DNA of 64,000 nucleotides from Chitinophagales bacterium (lineage in GTDB: Bacteria; Bacteroidota; Bacteroidia; Chitinophagales; UBA2359): the NCBI GenBank assembly GCA_041392475.1, contig JAWKLZ010000001.1, positions 620,001 through 684,000 of the forward strand. The letters run 5' to 3'. Positions 19,857 through 29,124 of the stretch are shown here, piece after piece. The first letter of the stretch is position 1; each line of letters begins with the position of its first letter. A program made the position numbers and the translations under genes. The notes under the pieces were generated by a model. That model had not been told where the DNA came from, made no database searches, and saw only the letters and a list, made by a program, of their open reading frames with translations.

Positions 19857-22800
19857 ATGAATGTGTTAGAATCTAATCAAAAAGTCGATAAGTCACAAGT
19901 AGTTATGAGCCGAGTCAAAATAGAGGGCGAAAACTACTACAAAATCTCCAATAGTGATGAGATGGAGCCATTTTTTATGAGCATAGTGAGTGACTCCAAT
20001 CACTGGATGTTTGTTTCGAGTAATGGAGGATTGAGTGCAGGTAGAAAGGATGCAGAAAATGCTTTATTCCCCTATTATACCCATGATAAAATCACCGAAT
20101 CTGCCGAAATCACAGGCAGTAAAAGTATTTTTTGGGTTGAAAAAGGAGGTAAGTCACACCTTTGGGAACCTATTTCGGATAGATTCGATGGAATGTATGC
20201 AGTCACTAGAAATCTATACAAAAGTGTTTATGGAAACAAAGTGATTTTTGAAGAAACCAATCACAATCTTCAACTTACCTTTCGCTATCAATGGAGTTCC
20301 AGCAATATCTATGGCTTTGTGAGGAAGACAACACTTGTCAATCACGCTGATAGTGAAGTCAAAATTTCGGTATTGGATGGAATCCAAAACATCATGCCCT
20401 TTGGCGTTCCCAGTGGTTTACAAAATAGCACCAGTAATCTGGTGGATGCCTATAAAAGAAGCGAACTGGACAAGGAATCTGGTTTGGGAATCTATGCCCT
20501 AAGTGCCATCATTGTCGATAAAGCAGAACCAAGTGAAGCCCTCAAAGCAAACATAGCATGGTCAATGGGTTTAGAAAACCCAAAATACCTTGTCTCGTCC
20601 CTACAATTGAAGAACTTCCGAAAAGGAAAAGCCATTCACGAAGAAATAGATGTCAAAGCAGAAAAAGGAGCTTACTTTCTACACACCGAGTTATCCATTC
20701 CTTCCAATACAGAAAAATCGTGGAACATTGTTGCTAATATCAATCAGAACCATGCAGGAGTTGCGCAGATTATCAAATCGATAACAGAAGACAAAAACCT
20801 ATCTCAATTGGTTGAGCAAGACATACAGATGGGAACAGAAAAGTTGATTAGACTGACTGCTGCTTCCGATGGATTGCAATTGACCGCAGATGAACGCAGG
20901 GATTCCCGGCATTTCTCCAATACCCTCTTCAACATCATGCGAGGAGGTATTTTCGACAACAACTATCAAATCGAAAAGTGGGATTTTACGAACTATCTTC
21001 AAAAAGCGAACAAGGAGTCCTATGCTGCTCACAAGAAAACATTGGATGAACTAACCGGTATTTTTACTTTATCGAAGCTAAAAGAGATTGTCGACCAAAG
21101 TAATGACCCACATTTCAAACGCCTGTGTTTGGAGTATATGCCTTTGAAGTTCAGCCGACGACATGGAGACCCGAGCAGACCTTGGAACAAGTTTTCCATC
21201 AATACGCAAAGTGAAGTCGATGGCTCAAAGATTTTGGACTATCAAGGAAACTGGAGAGATATCTTCCAGAATTGGGAGGCACTTGCTCATTCTTACCCTG
21301 AATTCATCGAAAGCATGATCCATAAATTTTTGAACGCCACTACTTTCGATGGCTACAATCCATATAGAGTCACCAAAGATGGATTTGACTGGGAAGCCAT
21401 TGAACCTGACGATCCTTGGTCTTATATTGGTTATTGGGGCGACCATCAAATCATTTATTTGTTGAAGTTCTTGGAATTTGTAGAAGAATACAAGCCGAGT
21501 AAGCTGGAAAGCTATTTTAACCAAGATTTATTTGTCTATGCCAATGTTCCCTACAAAATCAAGAGCTACCAAGACATTCTAAAAAACTCAAAAGATACCA
21601 TTGATTTTGATCATCATCTAGACACTAAAATACGTGAAAGAAGAGAGGTGCAAGGTGCAGATGGCGCATTGCTTCAAGATGAAAGCGGAGCAATTTACAA
21701 TGTTAACTTTATAGAAAAAATACTGGCAACAGTATTGGCGAAACTCTCCAATTTCATTCCTGAAGGAGGTATTTGGATGAATACACAACGCCCAGAATGG
21801 AATGATGCTAATAATGCTCTGGTTGGTAATGGTATATCAATGGTCACGTTGTACTATTTGAGACGATTTTTGCACTTCTTCAAAGGAGTATTTGCGGCAT
21901 CAAAATTGGAGGAAGTGGAAATTTCCGAAGAATTAGCAAATTTCTTTACTCAAACTGTAGATGCCTTTAATACCCATATAGATTTGTTGTCAGGGGCAAT
22001 CAATGATATCCAACGCAAAGAGGTTTTAGACGCATTGGGAGAAGCAGGGAGTGATTTTAGGTGGCAGATTTATGAACACGCTTTTTCAGGTGTAAAGAAA
22101 ACAGTCAGTTTGGCTGATTTGAAGCACTTTGTAGAAATTTCCCTTCAATACTTAGAACATTCAATTGAAGCAAATCGAAGAAGCGACAATCTATACCACT
22201 CCTATAATTTGGTGACAATTGAAAGTGACACAGCAGTTTCTATTTCTCATTTGAGTGAAATGCTGGAAGGACAAGTAGCCGTATTGAGTGCGGGTTATCT
22301 TTCTTCAAAGGAAGCTTTGAAAGTGTTAGATGCCTTGAAAAACAGCGCATTGTTTAGGGAAGACCAATACAGTTATATACTCTACCCCAACAAGGATTTA
22401 CTTGGATTTATTGCAAAAAATACCATTCCCGAAAAAGCAATTCTTCGATCCGAACTATTGCAGTACTTAGTTTCGGAAGGGAATGCTCAAGTTGTCGAGA
22501 AAGACATCAATGGCGAGTATCACTTCAATGGCAGCTTCAAAAATGCCAATGATTTGAGCTTTACATTGGAGCAGCTTGCCGAAAGTAGCTATTCACAGTT
22601 GGTCGAAAAAGACAAAGATTTGGTGCTTCAAATTTTTGAAGAAGTGTTCAATCACAAAGCATTCACAGGAAGGTCAGGTACATTCTTTGGCTATGAAGGT
22701 TTAGGTTCTATTTATTGGCACATGGTTTCTAAACTGCAATTGGCGGTTCAAGAGTGTTGTTTGAAGGCGATCGAGGAGAAAGAGGAGGCTGAGGTCATTG

Positions 22801-23315
22801 GCAGATTGTTGGAGCATTACTATGAAATCAACGAAGGTATTGGCGTTCACAAATCTCCAAAACTCTACGGCGCATTTCCTACCGACCCTTATTCGCATAC
22901 GCCTGCGGGAAGGGGCGCACAGCAGCCTGGAATGACAGGACAGGTGAAAGAAGATATTTTGAGCCGATTTGGAGAGTTGGGAGTCTTTATCAAAGAAGGT
23001 AAACTCTGCTTCAATCCTAGCTTATTGCGAAAAGACGAATTACTTACTAATAGTAAAGTGTTTGAATATGTGGATGTTCACTCTGAACACAAGCAATTGG
23101 AGGTAAAATCAGATTCACTCTGTTTTACATTCTGTCAAGTGCCTATTGTATATCAATTGGCTGAGTCAAACGGATTGGAAATAATTCGTAAAGACAATAC
23201 TATTAATAAATTTGAATCATTAAGTTTGGATGTAGCGATGAGCAAACAAGTCTTTGAAAGAACAGGTGATGTTATTCAAATTAGGGTTCAAATAAAAAAA
23301 TCGGAATTAAAATGA
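19857..23315 (+). CDS. GH149-like beta-1,3-glucan phosphorylase
   Basis: This cytosolic protein of 1152 residues has no signal peptide. It resembles the GH94/GH149 inverting phosphorylases: an N-terminal beta-sandwich (SNHWMFVSSNGGLSAGR, YQWSSSNIYGFVRKTTLVN), a central (alpha/alpha)6 barrel (DPWSYIGYWGDHQIIYLLKFL) and RPEWNDANNAL, whose D650 sits where GH94 enzymes carry the catalytic Asp of their WND motif. The length and the absence of a GH94-type C-terminus favour GH149, known to phosphorolyse beta-1,3-oligoglucans to glucose-1-phosphate. It is flanked by GH16 and GH17 genes, which fits. GH161 is the main alternative family. Phosphorolysis inside the cell would save ATP. Confidence 0.75.
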   Translation: MNVLESNQKVDKSQVVMSRVKIEGENYYKISNSDEMEPFFMSIVSDSNHWMFVSSNGGLSAGRKDAENALFPYYTHDKITESAEITGSKSIFWVEKGGKSHLWEPISDRFDGMYAVTRNLYKSVYGNKVIFEETNHNLQLTFRYQWSSSNIYGFVRKTTLVNHADSEVKISVLDGIQNIMPFGVPSGLQNSTSNLVDAYKRSELDKESGLGIYALSAIIVDKAEPSEALKANIAWSMGLENPKYLVSSLQLKNFRKGKAIHEEIDVKAEKGAYFLHTELSIPSNTEKSWNIVANINQNHAGVAQIIKSITEDKNLSQLVEQDIQMGTEKLIRLTAASDGLQLTADERRDSRHFSNTLFNIMRGGIFDNNYQIEKWDFTNYLQKANKESYAAHKKTLDELTGIFTLSKLKEIVDQSNDPHFKRLCLEYMPLKFSRRHGDPSRPWNKFSINTQSEVDGSKILDYQGNWRDIFQNWEALAHSYPEFIESMIHKFLNATTFDGYNPYRVTKDGFDWEAIEPDDPWSYIGYWGDHQIIYLLKFLEFVEEYKPSKLESYFNQDLFVYANVPYKIKSYQDILKNSKDTIDFDHHLDTKIRERREVQGADGALLQDESGAIYNVNFIEKILATVLAKLSNFIPEGGIWMNTQRPEWNDANNALVGNGISMVTLYYLRRFLHFFKGVFAASKLEEVEISEELANFFTQTVDAFNTHIDLLSGAINDIQRKEVLDALGEAGSDFRWQIYEHAFSGVKKTVSLADLKHFVEISLQYLEHSIEANRRSDNLYHSYNLVTIESDTAVSISHLSEMLEGQVAVLSAGYLSSKEALKVLDALKNSALFREDQYSYILYPNKDLLGFIAKNTIPEKAILRSELLQYLVSEGNAQVVEKDINGEYHFNGSFKNANDLSFTLEQLAESSYSQLVEKDKDLVLQIFEEVFNHKAFTGRSGTFFGYEGLGSIYWHMVSKLQLAVQECCLKAIEEKEEAEVIGRLLEHYYEINEGIGVHKSPKLYGAFPTDPYSHTPAGRGAQQPGMTGQVKEDILSRFGELGVFIKEGKLCFNPSLLRKDELLTNSKVFEYVDVHSEHKQLEVKSDSLCFTFCQVPIVYQLAESNGLEIIRKDNTINKFESLSLDVAMSKQVFERTGDVIQIRVQIKKSELK

Positions 23316-23438
23316 AAGAGGGGGAGATTCGGGAAGTGGAATTTTACTTTGCTAATTAAACAGATTTCATCTTTCGCATTTTAAAACATAATTGTCCTCA
23401 AATACCGCAGCTATGCCCTAACTTCCTTCTAAATAAAT

Positions 23439-24746
23439 GTGACGACTATGATTAGAATACCAATAGTTTTATTGATAGCCATATTTTTAATAGTTAGTTT
23501 TTCCTGCAATCAAAGACAATCCGAAGATGCAGGGGGAGATACCCAACCACAAATCAAAAAAGAAGTGACAGCTAAAAATATACTAGGAAATCCAAATTAT
23601 CAAGCAATTTCGTATGGTGGCTATCGTCAGAAAAGTCGTGATATACAGCCTACTGTTGAAGAATTGAAGGAAGATATGAAAATCCTTCATGCAATGGGTA
23701 TTAGAGTATTGAGGACTTACAATACAAAATTGAAACATGCCTCCAATGCATTGGAAGCCATTCATCAATTGAAGGGCGAAAATCCAGATTTTGAAATGTA
23801 TGTTATGCTAGGGGCATGGATTGATTGTGCCAATGCGTGGACGAATCAAGCTCCTAATCACGACGAGGAAGATGCTGAAGGCAACGCTGCTGAGATTCAA
23901 AGAGCAGTAGATTTGGCGAATAAGTACCCTGACATTGTAAAGGTAATCGCCGTTGGAAATGAGGCAATGGTCAAGTGGGCGGCAAGTTATTTTGTACAGC
24001 CGTGGGTGATTTTGAAGTGGGTGAATCACCTACAAGAGTTGAAGAAAACGAACAAATTGTCAAAAGACCTTTGGATTACCAGTTCTGATAATTTTGCTTC
24101 TTGGGGAGGTGGAGAAGACCAATACCATGTCCCTGATTTAGAGGCATTGATGAAAGCCGTAGATTACATATCGCTGCATACGTATCCGATGCACGATACG
24201 CATTACAATCCCGATTTTTGGGGTACATTGGAGAGTGAGGTATCGCTATCGGATGAGGAAAAGATAGAAAAAGCGATGGTGCGTGCCAAAGAATATGCGA
24301 TGTCTCAGTACCAAAATACGGTAAACTACATGAAGAGTTTAGGAATTGAAAAACCTGTTCATATTGGGGAAACAGGTTGGGCAAGTTTCTCCAATGGGCA
24401 TTATGGCAATAAAGGGTCTCAGGCTACGGATGAATATAAAGAAGCATTGTATCACCAATACATGCGAGAGTGGACAGATAGTGTAGGGATTTCCTGTTTC
24501 TATTTTGAGGCTTTTGATGAAATTTGGAAGGATGCACACAATTCTGGTGGCTCAGAAAATCACTTTGGGTTGTTTACCATTGACGGACAAGCGAAATATG
24601 CTTTGTGGGATTTGGTGGATAAAGGAGTGTTTGAAGGATTAACGAGAGGAGGGAAGTCTATTGGCAAAACCTACAATGGAGACAAGGAGTCATTGATGAA
24701 AGAGGTAAAGAATCCACCTGTTAAGGTGGGTGTGACGGTGCAGTAA
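23439..24746 (+). CDS. GH17-family beta-1,3-glucanase or transglucosidase lipoprotein
   Basis: The signal ends in the lipobox IVSFSCNQR. The mature part is a GH17 TIM barrel: ISYGGYRQ, MGIRVLRTYNTK, the acid/base E175 in VGNEAMVKW, LHTYPMHDTHYNPDFW, and the nucleophile E311 in HIGETGWAS, followed by YFEAFDEIWK. GH17 enzymes cleave or transfer beta-1,3-glucan chains. Anchoring as a lipoprotein places it at the outer membrane or in the periplasm. It is a different branch from the cytosolic GH17 enzyme 4 kb downstream, so the two likely act on different chain lengths. Confidence 0.88.
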   Translation: MTTMIRIPIVLLIAIFLIVSFSCNQRQSEDAGGDTQPQIKKEVTAKNILGNPNYQAISYGGYRQKSRDIQPTVEELKEDMKILHAMGIRVLRTYNTKLKHASNALEAIHQLKGENPDFEMYVMLGAWIDCANAWTNQAPNHDEEDAEGNAAEIQRAVDLANKYPDIVKVIAVGNEAMVKWAASYFVQPWVILKWVNHLQELKKTNKLSKDLWITSSDNFASWGGGEDQYHVPDLEALMKAVDYISLHTYPMHDTHYNPDFWGTLESEVSLSDEEKIEKAMVRAKEYAMSQYQNTVNYMKSLGIEKPVHIGETGWASFSNGHYGNKGSQATDEYKEALYHQYMREWTDSVGISCFYFEAFDEIWKDAHNSGGSENHFGLFTIDGQAKYALWDLVDKGVFEGLTRGGKSIGKTYNGDKESLMKEVKNPPVKVGVTVQ

Positions 24747-24770
24747 AAGTTCACTAAGTGATAGTTTTTT

Positions 24771-24963
24771 GTATCGTCGAATTTATTCGATGGTGCGTAT
24801 TGTTTCGCCGTCTAATGAATTAATTAGACGATACAGACGAACGTTTACTCCGTAGGAGTGCAATATTTATAGAATGTTTTCAAATGTATTAATCACCAAC
24901 TCTTATGGAGTTCTGTAATCACTGGTTTAATTTTTCTACAAATATTCAAGTCCGAACGGACTT
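24771..24963. repeat. cluster of four small palindromic hairpins
   Basis: Between the GH17 and GH30 genes lie four compact inverted repeats: gtatcgtc/gacgatac (24771-24834) containing cgtctaat/attagacg (24809-24830); actccgtaggagt (24847-24859); aactcttatggagtt (24898-24912); and aagtccgaacggactt (24948-24963). They are spaced about 50 bases apart. This looks like an intergenic repeat array or a structured mRNA spacer. Its genome-wide copy number cannot be judged from one window. Confidence 0.45.
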
Positions 24964-24992
24964 TTCGAAATATTAAAGAAATACAAAAGGAG

Positions 24993-26486
24993 ATGAATGT
25001 GTTAAAAAAATCTACAATCCTATTATCATTGATTATGATGTTCAGTGCTTGCAACGAAAAGGTAGAGCCATTGAAGGTCGAGGTCTATGAGACTTCTGCA
25101 AGTGGCAATCAATTGAAGAAGTTGTCGGAATTTTCTAAAGCAGAAAAAACCGAAACCATAAAGTTGTTACCTGATGAAAAATTCCAGACCGTCACTGGAT
25201 TTGGAGGTTCTTTTACAGAAGCATCGGCTTCTCTACTCAACAAACTGAGCCAAGAAAATCGTAATAAAATATTGGAGGCTTATTTTGGAGAAAGTGGGGC
25301 GAAATACTCCTTGACCCGAACACACATGAACTCCTGCGATTTTTCTTTGAGTAATTACTCCTATGCACCAGTAGAGGGGGATAAAGAGCTGGAAAGTTTT
25401 TCGATAGACGAAGACCGTGAGGACATCATTCCAATGATTAAAGATGCTATGGCTGTTTCTAAAGATGGTTTCAACATCATTGCCTCACCTTGGACAGCTC
25501 CACCGTGGATGAAAGACAACAAGGATTGGAGAGGGGGTAAGCTTTTGCCTGAATACAATGATACTTGGGCATTGTTTTTCTCAAAGTATATTGATGCTTA
25601 TAAAGCGGAGGGAATCGATATTTGGGGTTTTACGGTAGAAAATGAGCCTTTGGGAAATGACAAAAACTGGGAAAGTATGCACTTCACAGCAGAGGAGATG
25701 ACGAATTTTGTTCAAAATCATTTGGGACCAAAGCTTGAAGCTGATGGAAAGGGTGATTTGAAGATTTTAGGCTATGACCAAAATCGTGAACACTTGAAGC
25801 ATTGGGTAGATGAAATGTACAAGAATGAGGAAACTTCAAAATATTATGATGGTACTGCCATTCACTGGTATGCGAGTACATTTGAAGTGTTTCCCGATGA
25901 ACTGCAATACGCACATAAAAAAGCTCCTTCTAAGTACCTTATTCAGACCGAAGCCTGTGTAGATTCTGAAATTCCCAAGTGGAAGGATGACAAATGGTAT
26001 TGGTCAAAAGAAGCCACAGATTGGGGTTGGGATTGGGCACCAGAACAAGACAAACACATGCACCCAAAATATGCACCTGTTTACCGCTATGCTCGGGACA
26101 TCATTGGCTGTCTCAACAATTGGGTAGATGGCTGGGTGGATTGGAACATGGTATTGGACAAACAGGGGGGGCCTAACTGGTTTAAAAACTGGTGTGTTGC
26201 GCCTGTGATTGTCGACCCCGAAAAAGATGAGGTTTATTTTACCCCAATATATTATACGATGGCTCATTTCAGCAAATACATCAGACCGGGAGCAAAAAGG
26301 ATAGGTTTTGAGAATTCAGATGATAAGCTGCTGATAACAGCTGCTGAAAACCCCGATAGATCAATTGCAGTTGTGGTACTCAATCAAGGAACAGAAACGA
26401 AAAATTTTACGATAGCATTGAACGACAAAACTACAAACATAACGATTGATGCACAAGCTATTCAAACTATCGTAATTCCAAAATAA
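24993..26486 (+). CDS. GH30 beta-glucosidase/beta-1,6-glucanase lipoprotein
   Basis: The signal ends in the lipobox MMFSACNEK. GH30 signatures are clear: VTGFGGSFTEASASLL, SLTRTHMNSCDFS, ASPWTAPPWMKDN, the acid/base E218 in TVENEPLG and the nucleophile E320 in LIQTEACVDSE. A C-terminal beta-sandwich typical of the family closes the protein (DRSIAVVVLNQGTE). In laminarin loci GH30 enzymes remove beta-1,6-linked side glucose, which matches its place between a GH17 and a sugar transporter; beta-1,6 specificity is inferred, and the subfamily cannot be fixed by eye. Confidence 0.9.
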   Translation: MNVLKKSTILLSLIMMFSACNEKVEPLKVEVYETSASGNQLKKLSEFSKAEKTETIKLLPDEKFQTVTGFGGSFTEASASLLNKLSQENRNKILEAYFGESGAKYSLTRTHMNSCDFSLSNYSYAPVEGDKELESFSIDEDREDIIPMIKDAMAVSKDGFNIIASPWTAPPWMKDNKDWRGGKLLPEYNDTWALFFSKYIDAYKAEGIDIWGFTVENEPLGNDKNWESMHFTAEEMTNFVQNHLGPKLEADGKGDLKILGYDQNREHLKHWVDEMYKNEETSKYYDGTAIHWYASTFEVFPDELQYAHKKAPSKYLIQTEACVDSEIPKWKDDKWYWSKEATDWGWDWAPEQDKHMHPKYAPVYRYARDIIGCLNNWVDGWVDWNMVLDKQGGPNWFKNWCVAPVIVDPEKDEVYFTPIYYTMAHFSKYIRPGAKRIGFENSDDKLLITAAENPDRSIAVVVLNQGTETKNFTIALNDKTTNITIDAQAIQTIVIPK

Positions 26487-26533
26487 ATCAAAAAAATTCC
26501 AACTTAACTTATCATCAGCCTAAAAAAATAACA

Positions 26534-27964
26534 ATGACACAACACACTACAAGTGCAAGACATAAAGTCCCTTTTGTGCAAAAAGCTGCCTTTGGTGCAG
26601 GTCACCTAGTACTCAACTTATTGCCAGGGGCATTAGGAATTTTTATGTTCTTTTTGCTTACCGCTTTTGGTATGGATCCCTTTTTAGCAGGGTTATTAGG
26701 TGGTTTGCCAAGAATATTTGATGCCATCACGGATCCTATTATGGGTTTTATTTCGGATAACACAAAATCAAAATGGGGTAGGAGAAGACCTTACATTTTT
26801 ATAGGAGCTATTTTGAGTGGTTTGCTATTTGCCCTGTTATGGCAACTCAATCCAGAAAATTCGCAGATGTATAACTTCTGGTATTTCCTTATTTTTTCCA
26901 TGATTTTTTTAATTGGTAATACCATGTATGCTACGCCATTAATCGGTTTGGGTTACGAAATGACCTCTGACTACAATGAGCGTACTCGTTTAATGGCATC
27001 TTCGCAAATAGTAGGTCAGATTGCTTGGATGATTGTGCCGTGGTTTTGGGTACTGATTGCCAATCCAAATCTTTTTGAAACACAAGCTATTGGTGTTAGA
27101 CAGCTTTCTGTTATTGTTGGTGTTATTTGTATGGTATTAGGAGTCTTGCCAGCCATATTCTGTCGAGGTATTGATGCTTCTCACATGGAAAATAGAAAAG
27201 AAATTACATTTAAAACCATGTTTTCTAATGTAAAAGACCTTGTTGCTAGCATAGTTCAAGTTTCCAAAAACAAACCTTTTGTCAAACTATGTGGAGCTAC
27301 ATTTTTGGTTTTTAATGGCTTTCAGTTGGTGGCTTCTTTTAGTTATTTCATCATCGTTTATTATATGTTTAACGGTGACTTTGGCGCAACTGGACACTGG
27401 CCTGCATGGTTTTCTACAGTAACTGCGTTTGCAACCGCATTTTTGGTTATTCCAATTGTTTCTTGGATGGCCAATAAATGGGGAAAACGAAATGCTTTTC
27501 TAATTTCAACGGCACTTTCTATTGTGGGTTATATTCTCAAATGGTGGGGTTTTAGCCCAGGAAATCCTTGGTTAATCTTTATGCCAATCCCATTCATGGC
27601 ATTTGGTCTCGGCGGATTATTTACCTTAATGATGAGTATGACTGCTGATGTATGTGATTTGGATGAATTAGAAAATGGAATGCCTCGTAAGGAAGGAACT
27701 TTTGGAGCGATTTATTGGTGGATGGTGAAATTGGGGCAAGCATTGGCTCTTGTTTTAGGAGGTTTGGTTTTGAAATTGGTAGGATTTGACCAAAATGCTG
27801 CTGTTCAAACAGCTGAAACCATGACCAATCTTCGTATTGCGGATATTGTTATTCCCGCAACAACAGCTGCGTTGGCAATTTGGGTAATGTGGACTTATAC
27901 ACTATCAGAAGAAAGGGCTGAAGAAATACAAGCGGCACTTGTGGAACGTAGAGGAGAATTATAA
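26534..27964 (+). CDS. MFS sugar:cation symporter (GPH family, MelB-like)
   Basis: The 476-residue protein has about twelve hydrophobic helices and the GPH-family loop motif DAITDPIMGFISDNTKSKWGRRRPYI between helices 2 and 3, and a late LGGLFTLMMSMTADVCDLDE segment. These transporters move oligosaccharides across the inner membrane with Na+ or H+. It lies 47 bases after GH30 and before a cytosolic GH17 gene, so import of laminari-oligosaccharides is inferred. It is full length. Confidence 0.88.
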   Translation: MTQHTTSARHKVPFVQKAAFGAGHLVLNLLPGALGIFMFFLLTAFGMDPFLAGLLGGLPRIFDAITDPIMGFISDNTKSKWGRRRPYIFIGAILSGLLFALLWQLNPENSQMYNFWYFLIFSMIFLIGNTMYATPLIGLGYEMTSDYNERTRLMASSQIVGQIAWMIVPWFWVLIANPNLFETQAIGVRQLSVIVGVICMVLGVLPAIFCRGIDASHMENRKEITFKTMFSNVKDLVASIVQVSKNKPFVKLCGATFLVFNGFQLVASFSYFIIVYYMFNGDFGATGHWPAWFSTVTAFATAFLVIPIVSWMANKWGKRNAFLISTALSIVGYILKWWGFSPGNPWLIFMPIPFMAFGLGGLFTLMMSMTADVCDLDELENGMPRKEGTFGAIYWWMVKLGQALALVLGGLVLKLVGFDQNAAVQTAETMTNLRIADIVIPATTAALAIWVMWTYTLSEERAEEIQAALVERRGEL

Positions 27965-28088
27965 ATAAGAATATTTTTAATTGAGTCTATATTGTTTGGT
28001 TTGCAGTTTGATTGTGCTGAAAGTAAGCGTATGTTTTTTTTGTCAGTAAAAATATTTTAGATTAAACCACTTAAAATAAAATCAAAAT

Positions 28089-28973
28089 ATGTCTTATAGA
28101 ATAGAAAAACAATTATCCCTAAGAGGAATTGATTATAGCGATGTAACCAATGAAGAATTAACTGCCTTGTTTCACCAAGTATTACAAGATGGAATGCATG
28201 GACTATGTTATAGTGCTTATGAAGAAGGGCAAGAGCCAGGTAGTATTTTAAGTGAAGAACAGATTAGGAGACGAATGGAAATTATTGCTCCTTATACAAA
28301 ATGGGTCCGTACTTTTTCTTGTATCGAGGGTAATGAATTGATTCCGAAAGTGGCGCACGATTATGGTTTAAAAACACTAGTGGGTGCTTGGTTAGGTAAA
28401 GATAAAGAGTTAAATGAAAAAGAAATAGAGGGCTTAATTGAATTGGCTAAAAATGGTCTTGTTGACATTGCTGCGGTAGGAAATGAAGTGCTTTATCGCA
28501 ATGATTTAACACATGAAGAATTACTGAATTATATTCACCAGGTTAAAGAAGCACTTCCTGATACGCAAGTAGGTTATGTAGATGCCTATTATGAATTTAC
28601 GGTTCACCCTCAAATAACCGAAGCCTGTGATGTTATTTTGGCCAACTGTTATCCTTTTTGGGAAAGCTGTCACCTTGATTATTCTCTATTGCACATGAAA
28701 CAAATGTACTATCAAGCCTTACATGCTGCTAATGGTAAGAAAGTTATCATTACTGAAACAGGATGGCCAAGTCATGGTACTAGTTTAAAAGATGCTCATC
28801 CCTCCAATGAAAATACCATGAAATATTTCATCAACGCACAAAAGTGGTCGAAAGAAGAAAACATTGATCTTTTTTATTTTACTTCATTTGATGAATCTTG
28901 GAAGGTAGGTGCTGAAGGTGATGTAGGTGCTTATTGGGGATTGTGGGACAAAAAAGGAAATCTTAAGTGGTGA
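28089..28973 (+). CDS. cytosolic GH17-family beta-1,3-glucan hydrolase or transglucosidase
   Basis: The 294-residue protein has no signal peptide. GH17 motifs: LCYSAYEEGQEPG, TKWVRTFSC, the acid/base E133 in VGNEVLYR, ANCYPFWE, and the nucleophile E223 in ITETGWPSHG, ending DESWKVGAEG and WGLWDKKG. It is likely an inner-cell enzyme that trims or transfers short beta-1,3-oligoglucans. Following directly after the symporter gene supports action on imported oligomers. A strong intrinsic terminator follows about 90 bases downstream, ending this block. Confidence 0.88.
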   Translation: MSYRIEKQLSLRGIDYSDVTNEELTALFHQVLQDGMHGLCYSAYEEGQEPGSILSEEQIRRRMEIIAPYTKWVRTFSCIEGNELIPKVAHDYGLKTLVGAWLGKDKELNEKEIEGLIELAKNGLVDIAAVGNEVLYRNDLTHEELLNYIHQVKEALPDTQVGYVDAYYEFTVHPQITEACDVILANCYPFWESCHLDYSLLHMKQMYYQALHAANGKKVIITETGWPSHGTSLKDAHPSNENTMKYFINAQKWSKEENIDLFYFTSFDESWKVGAEGDVGAYWGLWDKKGNLKW

Positions 28974-29064
28974 AATAGTAAAAATGAATGGACTGATGCC
29001 GCTAAAATTTGGTAGCACAAATGTGTGTCAAGCGACATTATAGTTTTAACTTTGATGCTAATCC

Positions 29065-29094
29065 AAAAAGCAGGAATATTGATTCCTGCTTTTT
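29065..29094 (+). terminator. intrinsic terminator after the cytosolic GH17 gene
   Basis: A perfect 13-bp stem (aaaaagcaggaat / attcctgcttttt) with a 4-base loop is followed by a T-run. It lies 30 bases before the GH3 gene, which may therefore have its own promoter or depend on readthrough. Confidence 0.8.
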
Positions 29095-29124
29095 TATTGA
29101 TACCTATATAAGTTTTTAGTTAAA

